The notes: generated by a model from the letters alone, not told the origin. A stretch of 64,000 bases of DNA from Nothophaeocryptopus gaeumannii (GCA_031771865.1 JASISA010000042.1:1977501-2041500), one strand, 5' to 3'. Counted from the stretch's first letter, positions 51,973 through 62,977 are shown. Numbers and translations: made by a program.

Positions 51973-52740
51973 GACCACTCGGACACTTTGGATCCGGAAG
52001 GCAGGGACCATAGACGGAGAATCGAAGCCACGCCACACTAGAACCGGTTTGACCTCAGAGCCGCGCGCCCTGGGTCAATGAGGACGAGGGTTGGATGTCT
52101 GTTTCCACCCTCACAGCACAGGCGCTGGAAGATGTGAATTGGAAGGAGATCACTATCATGGGAGGTATGTTCTGGTACAAATGAGATGTTGGGTACGCTG
52201 TTTGACTGCCTGCGGGTGATGGCGATGATGGGATCGTAATGAAAGGTTTGTCAGTAAGTGTGCACCTGGTGCAAGGCGAATGCCTGCAGTGGTGAAATTG
52301 TAAGTCTGCATGGGAACGTTTCTTTCTCAATGTCTCCTGTTTAGCTCCTCGCCTTTCCTTAGTGTTGAAACACAACTTGCAGCAGCCTAATAATAATAAT
52401 AATTGAGCGGAGACCGATAAGATGTTCAAAATCGTGAAGTTGCCTAGCTCCCGGAGCTTGCGTAGGGCCAGCCAAGGCGACGAGACGATTTTGGACGTCG
52501 AAGAGGTCGAAGCGAGGTTACAATCAACTTTCTACACTCTGTATTGCTGTCTGTATATATATATCGTGTATTGCGACCATGGGGGGTGCAGGCGGCGAAG
52601 CTAACCACCCATACAAATCCGCAGACTACTAAGCTAGGCTGTGATTGGTCTAAAATCGAGGAGACACTAGGTAATCGCAGCCTTAGGCATGCAGCCGACT
52701 TCACACTACACTACATGTCTTACTATTAACTCTGCCAATA
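51973..52740. other. Transition into the transposon-rich zone, with (TAA)n tract
   Basis: No gene. A short (TAA)5 microsatellite lies near 52388-52404, and a run of TATATATATA near 52553-52563. From about 52740 the base composition changes abruptly to RIP-like. The flanking (TAA)n resembles the one at 55033-55056 and may mark another transposon end. Confidence 0.45.
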
Positions 52741-55032
52741 TCGCCAATACCGCCCGACCTAACTATCTATATACGAGAATACGAGAACGGACTATTATAA
52801 AGTACTATAAACAAGAGACGGACTTGGAAGTAGTAAGGCTTCGAGGGGCTTAGGAGGAGGAACGACGACTATCCCCCTAGCCTCTAAGCGGCAATACGTA
52901 GGACAATAGGAAATATCTAATACTATAAGGGCTCTATAGTAGTAGGTTAGAGGGGGTTTAGGAGCTTACGACTATCCCCCTTACTCTAAGCGGTAACTAG
53001 CCGGCTATAAGTACTCTACCCTACGCTAATAATAAGGATACATAGTAGTAAGGCTATAGAGGGAATAGCGAATTCGCGCCGATAAGTAGTACGTAGAAGC
53101 CTATATACTACCTACTAAGTCTATTACCTAGAAGTACGCGTACCTTAACCTACTCGCTAAACTCGATATACTCTTAAGTAGTACTATTATAGCTAAGATA
53201 GCTACTATTACTACTATGCCTAGAGGGATACTACTACCTCTACTACTAGGGTAAAACGGTAAGAGACTTCTACCTAATAAGCCCGTATTACCTAGGGAAG
53301 AGGAAGAGGACGATAAGAGCTAGAGCGAATATAAGGATAACGAGCTATCTTATATTTACGCCGATTCTAAGTACGTAAAGCGCAAGAAAGCTCGTTATTT
53401 CGTAGACTCTCGTAATCCTACGAAGATAACGAAGACCTACCTAAAGTACCGTACCTATAAGAAGTAGTCGAAGAAGCGTAAGGTAGATAAGTAATTAACG
53501 CTATCTATAAGTACTTCTTCCTCGATACCTATAAAGCGAGGACGCCTATTAAGAACTTCTACTATACCTCTATCTAGTCTACCTTTAACTATAGTAGGAC
53601 CTACTCCGCCTTAGTCGTCTATATCTAGTAATATTGTATTAGCTCCTCGACCTCTTGCGCTACGCCCTCTACCTAGCTCGATGCCGCCTCTACTACTACT
53701 ACCGCCTTAGCGCTTAGATATAGTAACTACGACTACCTCTAGACCCGATATCCGCTATCGAGGTACTTATAGTAGTAACGATCTATCTACTACGGAGGCT
53801 CGTACTTAGTAAGGAAACATTTAGCGACGATACTAGGCCTAAGATAGAGCTAGAGAGATAGATATATTATCTATACTATCCCTAAATACGCTAAAGGTAC
53901 GTATAGGGCTTGAAGGTACCTAGCGTAGTAAAGATAGTAGGATAGATAAAGGTAGTAGGCTCGGTAATATTCTAAGTACTATACCTACTTATATACTAGA
54001 TAATAGTATCGCTCTACTAAGCTAGGACCCTCTAGCCTCTAACCTACCTAGCTTACTAAGCGACTAGTTCTAGCTCCCTTCTACTACTACTCTAAGAAGC
54101 GATCCGGCTAGTAAGGGCGAGCCTAAGAATCGCCTATAGTTTTAGTACGATATCTGCGATATCCCTCGCGTAATTATACGCGAGTTCCCTACTAAATCCA
54201 ACTATTGTCGCTACTATTTCGAGGTTAATACCGATATATCTACGTAAAAGAAATAGTATATTTACGAGATATACGAGACTAACTAAGTGGATTTTATAGA
54301 GGTTAACGAAGACGAAGGTACTACCTACGAGTACGATACCGTCTATATCCTATACTATATCTAGCGAGAGTAAGAAGTAAGCTAGCGTGCACCTCGGCCT
54401 CGACGTCCTAATAATCCGAATAATCGAGAAGTAGCGAAGTAGGACGAATAGCTTCTATCGGAATCTCTATAGCCTCCTATAGTCTTTAGGAAAAAGGACG
54501 ATCTTTAAGGTAACCCTATAGTTAGCGAGTTGGATTAGAAAGCGCTTTAAGCATTTTAAGATACTATAGACGATATCGAAATAGATAGTTGTACGCGATA
54601 TAACGAGCGTTAGTTCTCGATAGATTATCGATAGCTTAATCTAGACCCCTAGTTAATTAACTACTAGATATGCAACTAATGTCGTACTAGCTATAACAAG
54701 GAGCTCCCTATTACGCCTAACTAGCTATACCTTATATCCTTACTTAATTTCATAGACCTACGTAAGAGGCCTAAAGACTTGCCCGAGCTTACTACTATTA
54801 AGGAATAACTTATTAGTAGGTATTACATCTTTATAGAGATGCGCTAAATCCGAGGTAGTTAGATCTACTATAAGGGCAATACTATCTACTTTCTCTACGA
54901 TACTAGTAAAGTAATTAATAAACTACTGTTAGTACCTAAAGAATTAGAGATAGTTATTATTCGCCCTACGCAATACAATTAGCGTTAAGCTAATCGTGTT
55001 TTTAGGCGTAACTTCCGGGTACGGCGTTAGGC
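52741..55032 (+). mobile_element. Heavily RIP-mutated region holding a Helitron fragment
   Basis: Composition is extreme: 53101-53160, for example, contains no CA or TG dinucleotide, while TA is everywhere, as expected after repeat-induced point mutation of both strands. Reading frames are saturated with TAG/TAA. On the plus strand from about 54540 to 55030 one frame still shows the N-terminal Helitron replicase region (see separate entry). The 52741-54540 part probably belongs to the same or a linked element, but its proteins are unreadable. The right edge coincides with a (TAA)n tract where the LINE begins. Confidence 0.7.
54540..55030 (+). pseudogene. Helitron replicase N-terminal region, RIP-inactivated
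   Basis: In frame 2 (through 54590 and 54671) the sequence reads DSCTRYNER-FSIDYR, then IC-N-CRTSYNKELPI with a CxxC pair, and later DLPELTTIKE, LISRYYIFIEMR, IYYKGNTIYFLYDTSKVI, NKLLLVPKELEIVIIRPTQY and VFRRNFRVRR. This is the pattern of the region preceding the Rep domain in fungal Helitron helicases (C..C...R, LP.L...E.LI.R..., F..D...V...LP..P..L.I...R, ...F.VRR). Essentially every in-frame stop falls where Gln or Trp is expected, as C-to-T change at CAA/CAG or G-to-A at TGG would give. The Rep and helicase parts are not in the window. The frame ends at the (TAA)n tract near 55033. Confidence 0.75.
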
Positions 55033-55056
55033 AATTAATAATAATAATAATAATAA
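55033..55056. repeat. (TAA)n microsatellite, probable LINE 3' tail
   Basis: Six or more TAA/AAT units in a row. Located where the Helitron frame is cut and the minus-strand LINE 3' region begins, so it fits the simple-repeat tail left by target-primed reverse transcription. Confidence 0.65.
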
Positions 55057-55254
55057 ATGTATTCGAGCTAGCTATAGGCCGTGCCCCTTCTAGTATATCT
55101 ACATGTTATAAAAGAAAACCCTATAGAAAGTACCTATAGCGTAAAACTTCCTCCCTTCTCTATTATACCTTATACCCTACTACATCTTAGGTACTATAGA
55201 ACTAATATGTTTGCCCGTAGGTAGCTAGCTAATACGCTAGAGTTAACATTATCC

Positions 55255-58200
55255 TCCTTACTTGGGTTCGAGATCTCTAGCCTACTCTAGGAGATGTTTA
55301 AGGGTCTACTCGAATTGTCCTATAGGGAGATACCTTATTGCCTACGCTACAGTTTGTCTAGGAAACTTAGTAAGCTATCTTCTCGCGTCCTAGTATCTAG
55401 TAGCTAAGATAAGTTCCCTTCTACTCTCTCGTATATTTGTATAGTAGGCAAGGTAGTATCGAGCTATCCCTCTATCTCTATATTCGTAGTAGGGGCTAGT
55501 ATCGGGTACCCTAACCTTGTAGAGGAAGTAAGGAAGGCCAATTGTCTCTAATCGTATCTAGAACACTATCGCGGCCTAGGCTTTACTAAGCCCTCGATAA
55601 AGCTCCTAGGTATTAGTATTCCATAGAGTCCTAAACGCGAGTAGAAGGATTCCTTCGCGCCTAGCATTATCCTACTTCTATAACTCGTCCTACTTATACT
55701 AGCCCTAGAGGATAGTCTATATTGCTTTCCGAGTCTTCTTTAGATCTACTCTATCTATATAAGAGAGCTAGGACCGTAGGATAGTAGCCTACTCGTCTAT
55801 CTACTCTAGTAGCGAGCTGTATAGTTTTCTTAGGCGTCTACTATATGCCCTAAGTTGTCCGTACTTTAGTAGGATCCGCCCCTTTAGCTCTTGCATAGCC
55901 TAGTATATATCCGGCCTCTACCTCTACGTAGCTATTGCAGCTATAGTAGTTCTCTTCCTATACTCGGTAATGTCTTCGATCTGGAGTTCTTTGTGTAACA
56001 GTCGCGTTGGTGTAGCTCGGTAGGCCCCAAGGATTATCCGTAGGAATCTATTCTGCATTACCCGTAGCTTTTGTTGGAGCATTTTTGAGATTCCAGTCTC
56101 CTTTCCTGCCATCCATACCTCGCTCCCGTGCATTACTGCTGGCCTAATCATTGAGATATATAGCTTACGGGCTGTCTCTACCGTGGCGCCCCACGTAGCA
56201 GCAGTAATCCGTCGTAGTGCAGCTTCTAGCCGTTTTGCTTTTGTAAGGGTATTCTCTATCTGTGCGTGCCACTTGAGTCTCTTATCAACGATTACTCCTA
56301 GGACCCTCATTGTGTCCTCTGGGCCACTCTGGAGCGACGGGATGTTGGGTGTTCTCTGGGATTCGGATGCTCCTTGTGCCCCTTGTAAAGTGCATGACTT
56401 TGTTTTTCTCAGGGGCGAACTTAGCTCCATGTCTTGAGGCCCATTGTAGACAGCTGTTGTGGTCCTTTTCTAGTGCCTCGCATGTACCTCTTGTCGAATT
56501 TGACACTGCAATGAGGTATGTATCATCTGCAAACCCAACTGCTTCGGTGTATTCCATTCCTTCTAGGAGGGAGGCTGTAAAGAAGAGGAACAGGATAGGT
56601 GAGATGGTGCTTCCTTGTAGGATTCCGCATGCCACTCGTGCGGCCGGTGACTCGTATCCGGGGATAGCGATTGTTGTCTCTCTGTCCTTCAGGAATGACG
56701 CTACAAAAGCTGTAATCCAGTATGGAATCCTCCTGCACCGTAGGTTGTGGATTAACCGTTCGTGATTGACTTTGTCAAACGCTCCTGTCATGTCAAGTGA
56801 TAACACCGAGGCCACCTTGCCTTTCTTCCACGCAGTCTGAACGCTTTGAAGGATGTACCGTAGTGCGTCTCCGGTCGATCTACCCGCTTGCGCCATTTGG
56901 TTTTAAGGAAGCAACTTATGTTCCCGTACAGCCTGTCCTATTTTCCGTGCAACTATTGCTTCTAGTATCTTGCCAATGCACGATAGAAGGGCAATAGGCC
57001 TCCATCCCTTTGGAGTAGATGAGTCTTTACCCGCCTTCTGTAGCATAATCGTCCTAGCTTTCCGAAACTGGGCTGGGTGGTAGCCAATTGAAACACACTG
57101 TTGGAAGATGCGTTGGAGGATAGGGAGTAGCTGAGCTAGGCACTTCTTAATGCATCTGTTTGGTATCTCGTCGAGGCCGGGAGCCTTGTCGTTCGGCAGT
57201 CTTTGGACTACTTTTCGTACCTCCTCTTCTGTAATTTCGCATGCTATATTGACAGGTTCTGGGTATGTGGTGCTCTCGATGTCTAATGTGTCTACGGGCT
57301 CTGGCATTGGGAAAAGGGCTGTCCGTAGGATCTCTGTTTTCGCACTGTCCGTCGTGAACTGATCGTTATTGTGTGTTAGTGTAGGCATCTAGGGAGGTCG
57401 AATAGGGCTATCGCTGTTCTTTGCCCACTTAGCCAGCTTCCACATTCCCTGTGGCTCGCTAGCGGTTTTGTGAACCGCGGTCCTCCACTGTTCCTTTTCT
57501 CTGTCTGGATAGTTCTCTTTTTCTCCTGGTTTCGTGCCCCTACTCCTTCCAGTGCTCCTCGCTCCCTGTCCATTGTGCATGCCGTCTTGCCTGCCGAGCC
57601 TCCTGAATCGCATGTAGTACCACCGGCACACTCCTTGGATCTGGCGGCCGATATGTTTTACGCCGGACAACAAGGTCCCTTTGTCTCCTGTAGAGCATTG
57701 CTGAGATCACTCACGGTGCTATCTATATCCTCCTTTGTTGTCATCCCTTCGGCTGTAGGTAGGAGCTTTTGGAGCGTCTCTCTGAACTCCTCCCAGTTAG
57801 TGTCCTTCCACATCCATCTTGTTCTCGTCTCCTCCTGTATCCCTATGTTAATAGTTGTCTCTATGCTGATATAATTAGAGTTAATGTCTTCCTTGCCTGG
57901 CTGACATGCTGTTATCCTCTTTGATATCTCCTCTGTTGCAAGAGTAAGGTCTATCGTCGTCCCAGTTTGGGACTGTGGTGTCTTTCTCCAGGTAGCAAGG
58001 CCTAGGGTGTCGCTAGGTATAGCGTGTCTCGACACGCCTCTCGTAGCCTCTCTTGCTCTAAGATCCTCCTGTGGTACTAACGGTCCTCCCACCAACGGTG
58101 GTGGAGATTGAAGTCTCCAACTAGAACGTGTTCTCCCGGTTCCTCAATACCTTCTAAAAGCTCCTCCACTGTAAGCCTCGCATCCCAGTTATAGATGTTA

Positions 58201-58505
58201 TGGAGGTGTACAGTTCCTATTGTCGTTTGTAGTGAGATTAGGATCTTCTGATTACTCATAATCCGGTGCGACTATTCGGATAGGCTGTACTTCTTATGGA
58301 CGTAGAATACGACTCTCCTGTCTTTGTCTTCCCCTGCAACAGTATAGTACTTCGGATGTGTGACTGTTCTTCCATTGCTTGGGTTAGTGTATGGCTCCTG
58401 GATAGCGAGAATGTCTTTCTGGCTGTTATCGAGTAGCTGCCGGTGGGTAGCCTGTGATTTCCGTACGTTTGCCTGCAGTATACTTAGTGTCGGTTGTGTG
58501 TTCAT
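55255..58505 (-). pseudogene. LINE ORF2: endonuclease-reverse transcriptase, inactivated
   Basis: Starts with ATG at 58505. Endonuclease/exonuclease/phosphatase domain: LSILQANVRKSQATHRQLLD, ILAIQEPYTNP, HVLVGDFNLHHRWW and TTIDLTLATEE. Reverse transcriptase: VVQRLPNDKAPGLDEIPNR, FRKARTIMLQKAGKDSSTPK, GWRPIALLSCIGKILEAIVA, SLDMTGAFDKVNHERLI, ILQGSTISPILFLFF and the active-site box VGFADDTYLI. The thumb region follows (MRVLGVIVDKRLKWHAQIEN). Frameshifts occur near 58090, 57670 and 56430, and stops at 58272, 57389 and near 56903. Below 55950 the frame continues but with many TAG codons where Trp or Gln is expected; a degraded Cys/His region and a final QTVA..AIRYL, KHLLE segment mark the C-terminus near 55260. 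Confidence 0.85.
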
Positions 58506-58511
58506 TGGGTA

Positions 58512-60047
58512 CTAGCTGGTGGTTGATCCGCTGTATTGCTCGTCGGATTGACCTTGTCCTTGCTCCGGTACAATGGTCTTAGCCCTGTTCACTGCCCCAA
58601 CTGGCCTCCCAAACCTCTGTAGTATTCGCTTCTCTACTGCTGTTCCTATTGGCCTCCTGCCTAGGACATATTCGCGGCTTGTCCGGGTAGCTGTTTGGTC
58701 CTCTCCCTCCCTATTCGCTCCTTGCTGTAGAGGAGGGGAAGGCAGAGGAGAAGTAGAGCTAGGAGTACTATAGGTTAGCTTAGCCATGTAGCTCGCCCCT
58801 ATCTTCTTCATGCTCTGAATCTTGTCCTTGATTGCTTGTCTCTTTGAGCACATATAGTGCTAAGCTGGGTGGTTCTGACTGCAATTTCCGCATTTACTAT
58901 GCTTTAATCGGTCTGCCTCTGCAAGCTTCTCGTGCGCACATTCTCTTATGTTATGGCTTCCTCCACACCTTGCACACACCGTACCGTTTGTGCACCTTGT
59001 GCCGATATGGCCATATCTTTAGCAGTTGAAGCACTGTGTTATTGTCCATTGGTGGTCCCATTCTTCAGTGTCGTGGAGCACTCCGGAGATAATAATGCCC
59101 TTCTCTACCGCAGCTCTGGCAGCTTCCACCGTCTTCAGTTCGACTACTAGAGTGCTCTGTTTCTTTGTTCCCGTTGCTGTAGCTTTCTGGCCCTTCCACT
59201 AGGCATTCTGTACTTGGATTCCGGGTATTAGCCGCTTGTTGTCTTCCTCAATTGACTGGATCCGCTGTGTAGTAGGGTTGTTTCCTGCAACTATAACAAA
59301 GTGGACTTGGACTGGGAAGGTTTTCTGTGCTATTCTTGCCTCCTTCAAGACCTTGCCTAGGCCTTGGGTGTCTGCCGCCATTCGGTTCCTTGCTGCAGGG
59401 TCCGTAGTCGTGAGAGCTAGTCCATCGGGGACCTTCTTAACTGCGACTACATGTGCCCAGTTCCCTCCTTCTGCAGTAAAACGCGAAACAATCCGGGTAG
59501 CTTTAGCATCCCTAAGCTCAGCCCTAGTCGCTTCGTTGTCTACGTGAATCTTGAGGGAGCACGCAGCTCTTTGTGCTTTAATGCTAGACAGCTGGGCTGG
59601 CTGTTAGGCTGCGACTGTAGCCCAGGTTGTCTTTGGTCCTGGACTCTACTCTATCTTCTTCTGAATCTGTGTAATACTCCGTTGGATAGATTCCAGAGTG
59701 GCTTCCTGGTTGGTGCGCTTCGTGGTCCGCGCTGCAGTTGAGTGAATCATATCCAGAATCATCTAGATTGCCCTCTCTGGTTGGAGGGAGGAGTGTTGAC
59801 TCTGATGCATCAGTTCAGCTGCCTCATTCTGAATCTCTTTCAGGGCCTCCCAAGGTGAGAGGGGACCCTGCTGGTTCTTGTTTACTGCTGCGTTCTTCTC
59901 TCTATACCCCTTCTCTTGGGAGGTTGGGTAGGAAGCTAGATTGATACTCCCTGTATCTCTGCCTGTAGTAGTTTCTTCAGTAACCTCTTGAAATGGCTCT
60001 AGTCCGTTGTCTGTGCCTGAGGCAGCACAGCCTTGTGCACTGGCCAT
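58512..60047 (-). pseudogene. LINE ORF1: zinc-knuckle RNA-binding protein, six in-frame TAG codons
   Basis: ATG at 60047; 511 codons in one frame to 58512. The N-terminal part is Glu/Gln-rich and helical (LSPWEALKEIQNEAAELMHQ; ATLESIQRSITQIQKKIE). The middle looks like an RNA-binding fold (ACSLKIHVDNEATRAELRDA; VQVHFVIVAGNN). Then come zinc knuckles: CFNC-RYGHIGTRC, CARCGGSHNIREC and CGNCSQNHPA-HYMC, three CCHC units. Six TAG codons interrupt the frame, several where Trp is expected (C-RYGH, PA-HYM), a light RIP signature. The ORF2 ATG follows 7 bp after the stop. ORF1 proteins of this type package LINE RNA. Confidence 0.82.
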
Positions 60048-60243
60048 GCTTGGCAGAGAATTCTCTTCTTCTAATGCTGAGAATCAGTATTTTCGAGCGC
60101 TGACTGCGCACCCGCCAACAGCGGCGTGTAGCCGTGCTTTGGATGCGTGTATTGCCTTGATAGGTTCCGTATGTTCTGAGGTTTTGGTAATGCCGCCTCC
60201 CCAAATTCGTTCGAGGTTCGTTTTCTGGCTAGTATAAGTAGGA

Positions 60244-60856
60244 CCTGCATTACTACTAGCCTAATTATTAAGATATATAGCTTACGGGCTGTCTCTACCG
60301 TAGCGCCCTACGTAGTAGTAGTAATCCGTCGTAGTACAGCTTCTAGCCGTTTTACTTTTATAAGAGTATTCTCTATCTATACGTGCTACTTAAGTCTCTT
60401 ATTAACGATTACTCCTAGGACCCTTATTGTGTCCTCTAGGCTACTCTAGAGCGACGGGATATTAGGTATTCTCTAGGATTCGGATATGCTCCTTATACCC
60501 CTTATAAAGTATATAACTTTATATTTCTTAGGGGCGAACTTAGCTCTATATCTTAAGGCCTATTGTAGACAGCTATTATAGTCCTTTTCTAGTACCTCGT
60601 ATGTACCTCTTGTCGAATTTAATACTATAATAAGGTATGTATTATCTATAAACCTAACTACTTTAGTATATTCTATTCCTTCTAGGAGGGAGGCTATAAA
60701 GAAGAGGAATAGGATAGGTAAGATAGTACTTCCTTGTAGGATTCCGTATACTACTCGTGCTACTAGTAACTCGTATCTAGGGATAGCGATTGTTATCTCT
60801 CTATCCTTTAGGAATAACGCTACAAAAGCTATAATCTAGTATAGAATCCTCCTATA
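60244..60856 (-). mobile_element. Second LINE copy, RIP-mutated, left part
   Basis: Aligns by eye with 56129-56737 of the first LINE copy; nearly all differences are G-to-A or C-to-T (for example gcatgccac against gtatactac at the matching site). It corresponds to the reverse-transcriptase thumb and palm region. It starts abruptly at about 60244 and is cut at 60856 by the LTR element; the last five bases, ctata, are the target duplication. Confidence 0.85.
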
Positions 60857-61204
60857 TGTTACGGATGGAACCGAGAGGCGATGGCAGCCAACCAGTCTAA
60901 GCGCGGGTCTGCAGCTCAGCCTCGGGAGGTTCCGCTGCAGCTCGCTCACAGTACTCTCGTCGCTCGCAGTGCTTCCACCGGAAGCACAGGAAGCAGAGAA
61001 AGCAAGGAGAGCACACGAATCTCCTATGTGTATATAGATCACGTTCTCTACTGAGGTAGATAGGAGCTTCGTGCTCAACTCAATCTCTCAATACTACTCT
61101 CTTGAGTAAAGGTTACACTTCTCAAGACTCTGTTACCAAAGAGACATTCCGGGGTTCGACACTTCCTAGGCCTATCCACGTGACAGAGGAGACGGTCCGT
61201 AACA
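60857..61204 (+). repeat. 5' LTR (348 bp)
   Basis: Begins TGTTACGG and ends CCGTAACA. It contains a TATA-like tatatag at 61031-61037. About 40 bp further, gtgctcaac (61071-61079) is the reverse complement of the sequence just after the LTR and may be at the transcript start. Confidence 0.93.
61031..61037 (+). promoter_or_regulatory. Probable LTR TATA box
   Basis: tatatag inside the 5' LTR, repeated at the same place in the 3' LTR. It would drive the element transcript, with a start predicted near 61065-61075. Confidence 0.5.
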
Positions 61205-61205
61205 C

Positions 61206-61214
61206 GTTGAGCAC
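61206..61214 (+). other. Probable primer-binding site (self-priming type)
   Basis: gttgagcac begins two bases after the 5' LTR, the place of a primer-binding site. It is the exact reverse complement of gtgctcaac at 61071-61079 within the LTR. I do not recognise a tRNA-complementary sequence here. Tf1-type elements prime with the 5' end of their own RNA in this way; assignment here is inferred. Confidence 0.55.
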
Positions 61215-61244
61215 CACAAAGCTGCAGGAAGTACGATCGAACGA

Positions 61245-62384
61245 ATGTCTGGATCTGTGCGACAACAAGACAGATCGACCAAGAACAGTTCAGCAACACG
61301 ACAAGGACAACAGTCAACTGGACTCACGGACGCAATGGACACGATGTCAATTGCAAGTGGACGACAGGGAACAAAAGGGCCCACTATGACCGATAGTGCG
61401 GCAGGATCGAATAAGGCACCCAAGGTATCACCACCGGAGACGTTCGATGGAACCCTAGGACGCTTGGAAGGATGGAAGCTGCAGGTTCAGCTCTACATTC
61501 TCTTCAACCATGCTCAATTCCCGACAGAGGCCCACAAGGTGCTGTACGCTTGCTCGTACCTACGAGGCAGGGCGGCACGAGGGATCCGTCCATACTTGAA
61601 GGATTGGCTGGATAGCCAAGACGACCCCAACGGAGCAAAGACCGAGACGAAACGAGTGTTCCACGATTATGACGAATTCGAAACCAAGCTTGAAGAACTC
61701 TATGGAGTACCCAATGAGGAAACATATGCCGACCGACATATTAGGCAACTCCGACAGACTACCTCTGTTGCCACCTATGTTTCCGAGTTCCAAGGGTATG
61801 CGGCCGACTTGGAATGGAATGATGCTGCTTTCAGATCCCAGTTCTATCTTGGACTGAAGGATTCGGTGAAGGCGGAAATCTCTCGAGTCACTGGAATTAC
61901 GACGCTCGCTGCTATGATGAAGTCAGCTAGGGAGGTCGATGAAAGACTCCAAGAACTGAAGTACGACCGGTACACGTACTCAGGGCCATCCAAAGGACGC
62001 TCAAAGGCCACGAGCGAAGACCCCTATGGACCAGCGCCGATGGAGCTCGATGCTACAGAAATAGTTCGCCGGAGTGCAACGGGTAGCGGAGAAAGGCGCA
62101 CGAAGCGCGTGACGTGCTATGCATGTGGTCAGCAAGGACACTACGCACGAAGCTGCAAAAGAAAGAACATGGTGACGCGCGAATTCAACCATATGCAGCA
62201 CAAAGACACATACCAGGCATATGAGGATTTATACCTGGAAGAACAACCTCATAGGTCGTTGTTTGATCCCGAAGCAGCCCCACACGAGGAAAGAGAAGGA
62301 TCGAAGCGAAGGATCCCCGGAGATTCTGGAAAGAAGTTTGACGACTCAAGGCCAGTAACGCCGGCTCCGGTCATCCACGTATAA
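61245..62384 (+). CDS. Retrotransposon Gag polyprotein with CCHC zinc knuckle
   Basis: 379 intact residues. The N-terminus is polar. A capsid-like domain follows (SPPETFDGTLGRLEGWKLQV; YACSYLRGRAARGIRPYLKD; FETKLEELYGVPNEETYADR; TSVATYVSEFQGYAADLEW; FRSQFYLGLKDSVKAEISRV), the pattern of Ty3/gypsy-type Gag. Then a basic linker and one CX2CX4HX4C knuckle, CYACGQQGHYARSC near residues 290-303, that binds RNA. The C-terminal 75 residues are acidic then basic, and end without a protease motif. The frame has no stop or shift. Gag is presumably supplied for particle formation in trans with a relative's Pol. Its last 39 bp overlap the end of the antisense frame. Confidence 0.9.
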   Translation: MSGSVRQQDRSTKNSSATRQGQQSTGLTDAMDTMSIASGRQGTKGPTMTDSAAGSNKAPKVSPPETFDGTLGRLEGWKLQVQLYILFNHAQFPTEAHKVLYACSYLRGRAARGIRPYLKDWLDSQDDPNGAKTETKRVFHDYDEFETKLEELYGVPNEETYADRHIRQLRQTTSVATYVSEFQGYAADLEWNDAAFRSQFYLGLKDSVKAEISRVTGITTLAAMMKSAREVDERLQELKYDRYTYSGPSKGRSKATSEDPYGPAPMELDATEIVRRSATGSGERRTKRVTCYACGQQGHYARSCKRKNMVTREFNHMQHKDTYQAYEDLYLEEQPHRSLFDPEAAPHEEREGSKRRIPGDSGKKFDDSRPVTPAPVIHV

Positions 62385-62892
62385 GGAGAAAGCGCGGCCT
62401 CGAGCCCAGGGAAGAAAGTCCTCAGGGAGAGAGGACAGGAGTTCCTCCTCCGCCTCCGCCTCTGAGCGTTTGCCTCGGCAACGGACACGGCGTTCTCGGC
62501 ACGCTTGTCCAGTAGCTCAAGTTGTTTTGCTAGGCGTTGCTCCTTGGCCAGGGCAGTTGAGGTAACTTCGCGAGCTCTCCTCACGATCTCCTGTTCTTGC
62601 TCCATGGCGGCAGCAGAGGCTTTCGGGCTTCTTGTATTTGGGCAAGAAGCTTCGCCCGTTCCTTGCTCAGCTTCTCCCACTCGGACGCGGTGATCTTGAT
62701 ATCACACCCCTTGTGGCCATGAAAATTACACTCGCTACACCGACCCGACCTGACGTGCACTTTGCACACACGACCATACTGCCGACACTTGGAACATGCG
62801 CGGGGCATGATTCCGCCGTTCGCTCGAATGAATAGTCCTAGGTCTCTTCGGTCTTCAGTGGAGGATCTCTTTGGTTTGGAATGTCTGGGCAT
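62346..62892 (-). pseudogene. Antisense Zn2Cys6-like cluster plus coiled-coil protein inside the LTR element
   Basis: Antisense to Gag, in the place where pol would be. From the ATG at 62892: a basic start (MPRHSKPKRSS), then CSKCRQYGRVC, an eight-residue linker, and CSECNFHGHKGC. This is C-x2-C-x6-C-x8-C-x2-C-x7-C, which fits the binuclear zinc cluster spacing of fungal Zn2Cys6 proteins. A coiled coil follows (EWEKLSKERAKLLAQIQEAR). As read, the frame ends early with TGA at about 62583. A one-base shift near 62620 continues the helix (EQEQEIVRRAREVTSTALAK, LELLDKRAENAVSVAEANA), and a second near 62468 gives EAEAEEELLSSLPEDFLPW and a stop at 62346. I therefore read it as a gene with two frameshifts, possibly making a short product of about 103 residues. 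Its function is unknown. Confidence 0.65.
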
Positions 62893-62977
62893 GGTAAAGG
62901 AAAGGACAGAGCCATGACGAAATAAGGACACGAGGTATTCCGCCTGCTTATGACTAGCTCGGGACGAGCTTAGGCTA

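Larger units (their letters stand above)
55033..60236 (-). mobile_element. Non-LTR retrotransposon (LINE), composite copy
   Basis: Minus-strand LINE with ORF1 (zinc-knuckle protein) and ORF2 (endonuclease plus reverse transcriptase plus C-terminal region). Sequence from about 55950 to 60236 is only lightly mutated, while 55033-55950 is heavily RIP-mutated although the protein frame continues across the boundary. The 5' end at about 60236 abuts another, mutated LINE copy. Gene order and the endonuclease/RT types fit the Tad/I-like group of fungal LINEs. Reading frames are interrupted, so the copy is inactive. Confidence 0.85.

Noticed and set aside
52741..54540. Coding genes in the RIP-mutated block left of the Helitron fragment
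   Set aside because: All frames are saturated with TAG/TAA; an AT-hook-like KRGR stretch near 53535 is visible but cannot support a gene.
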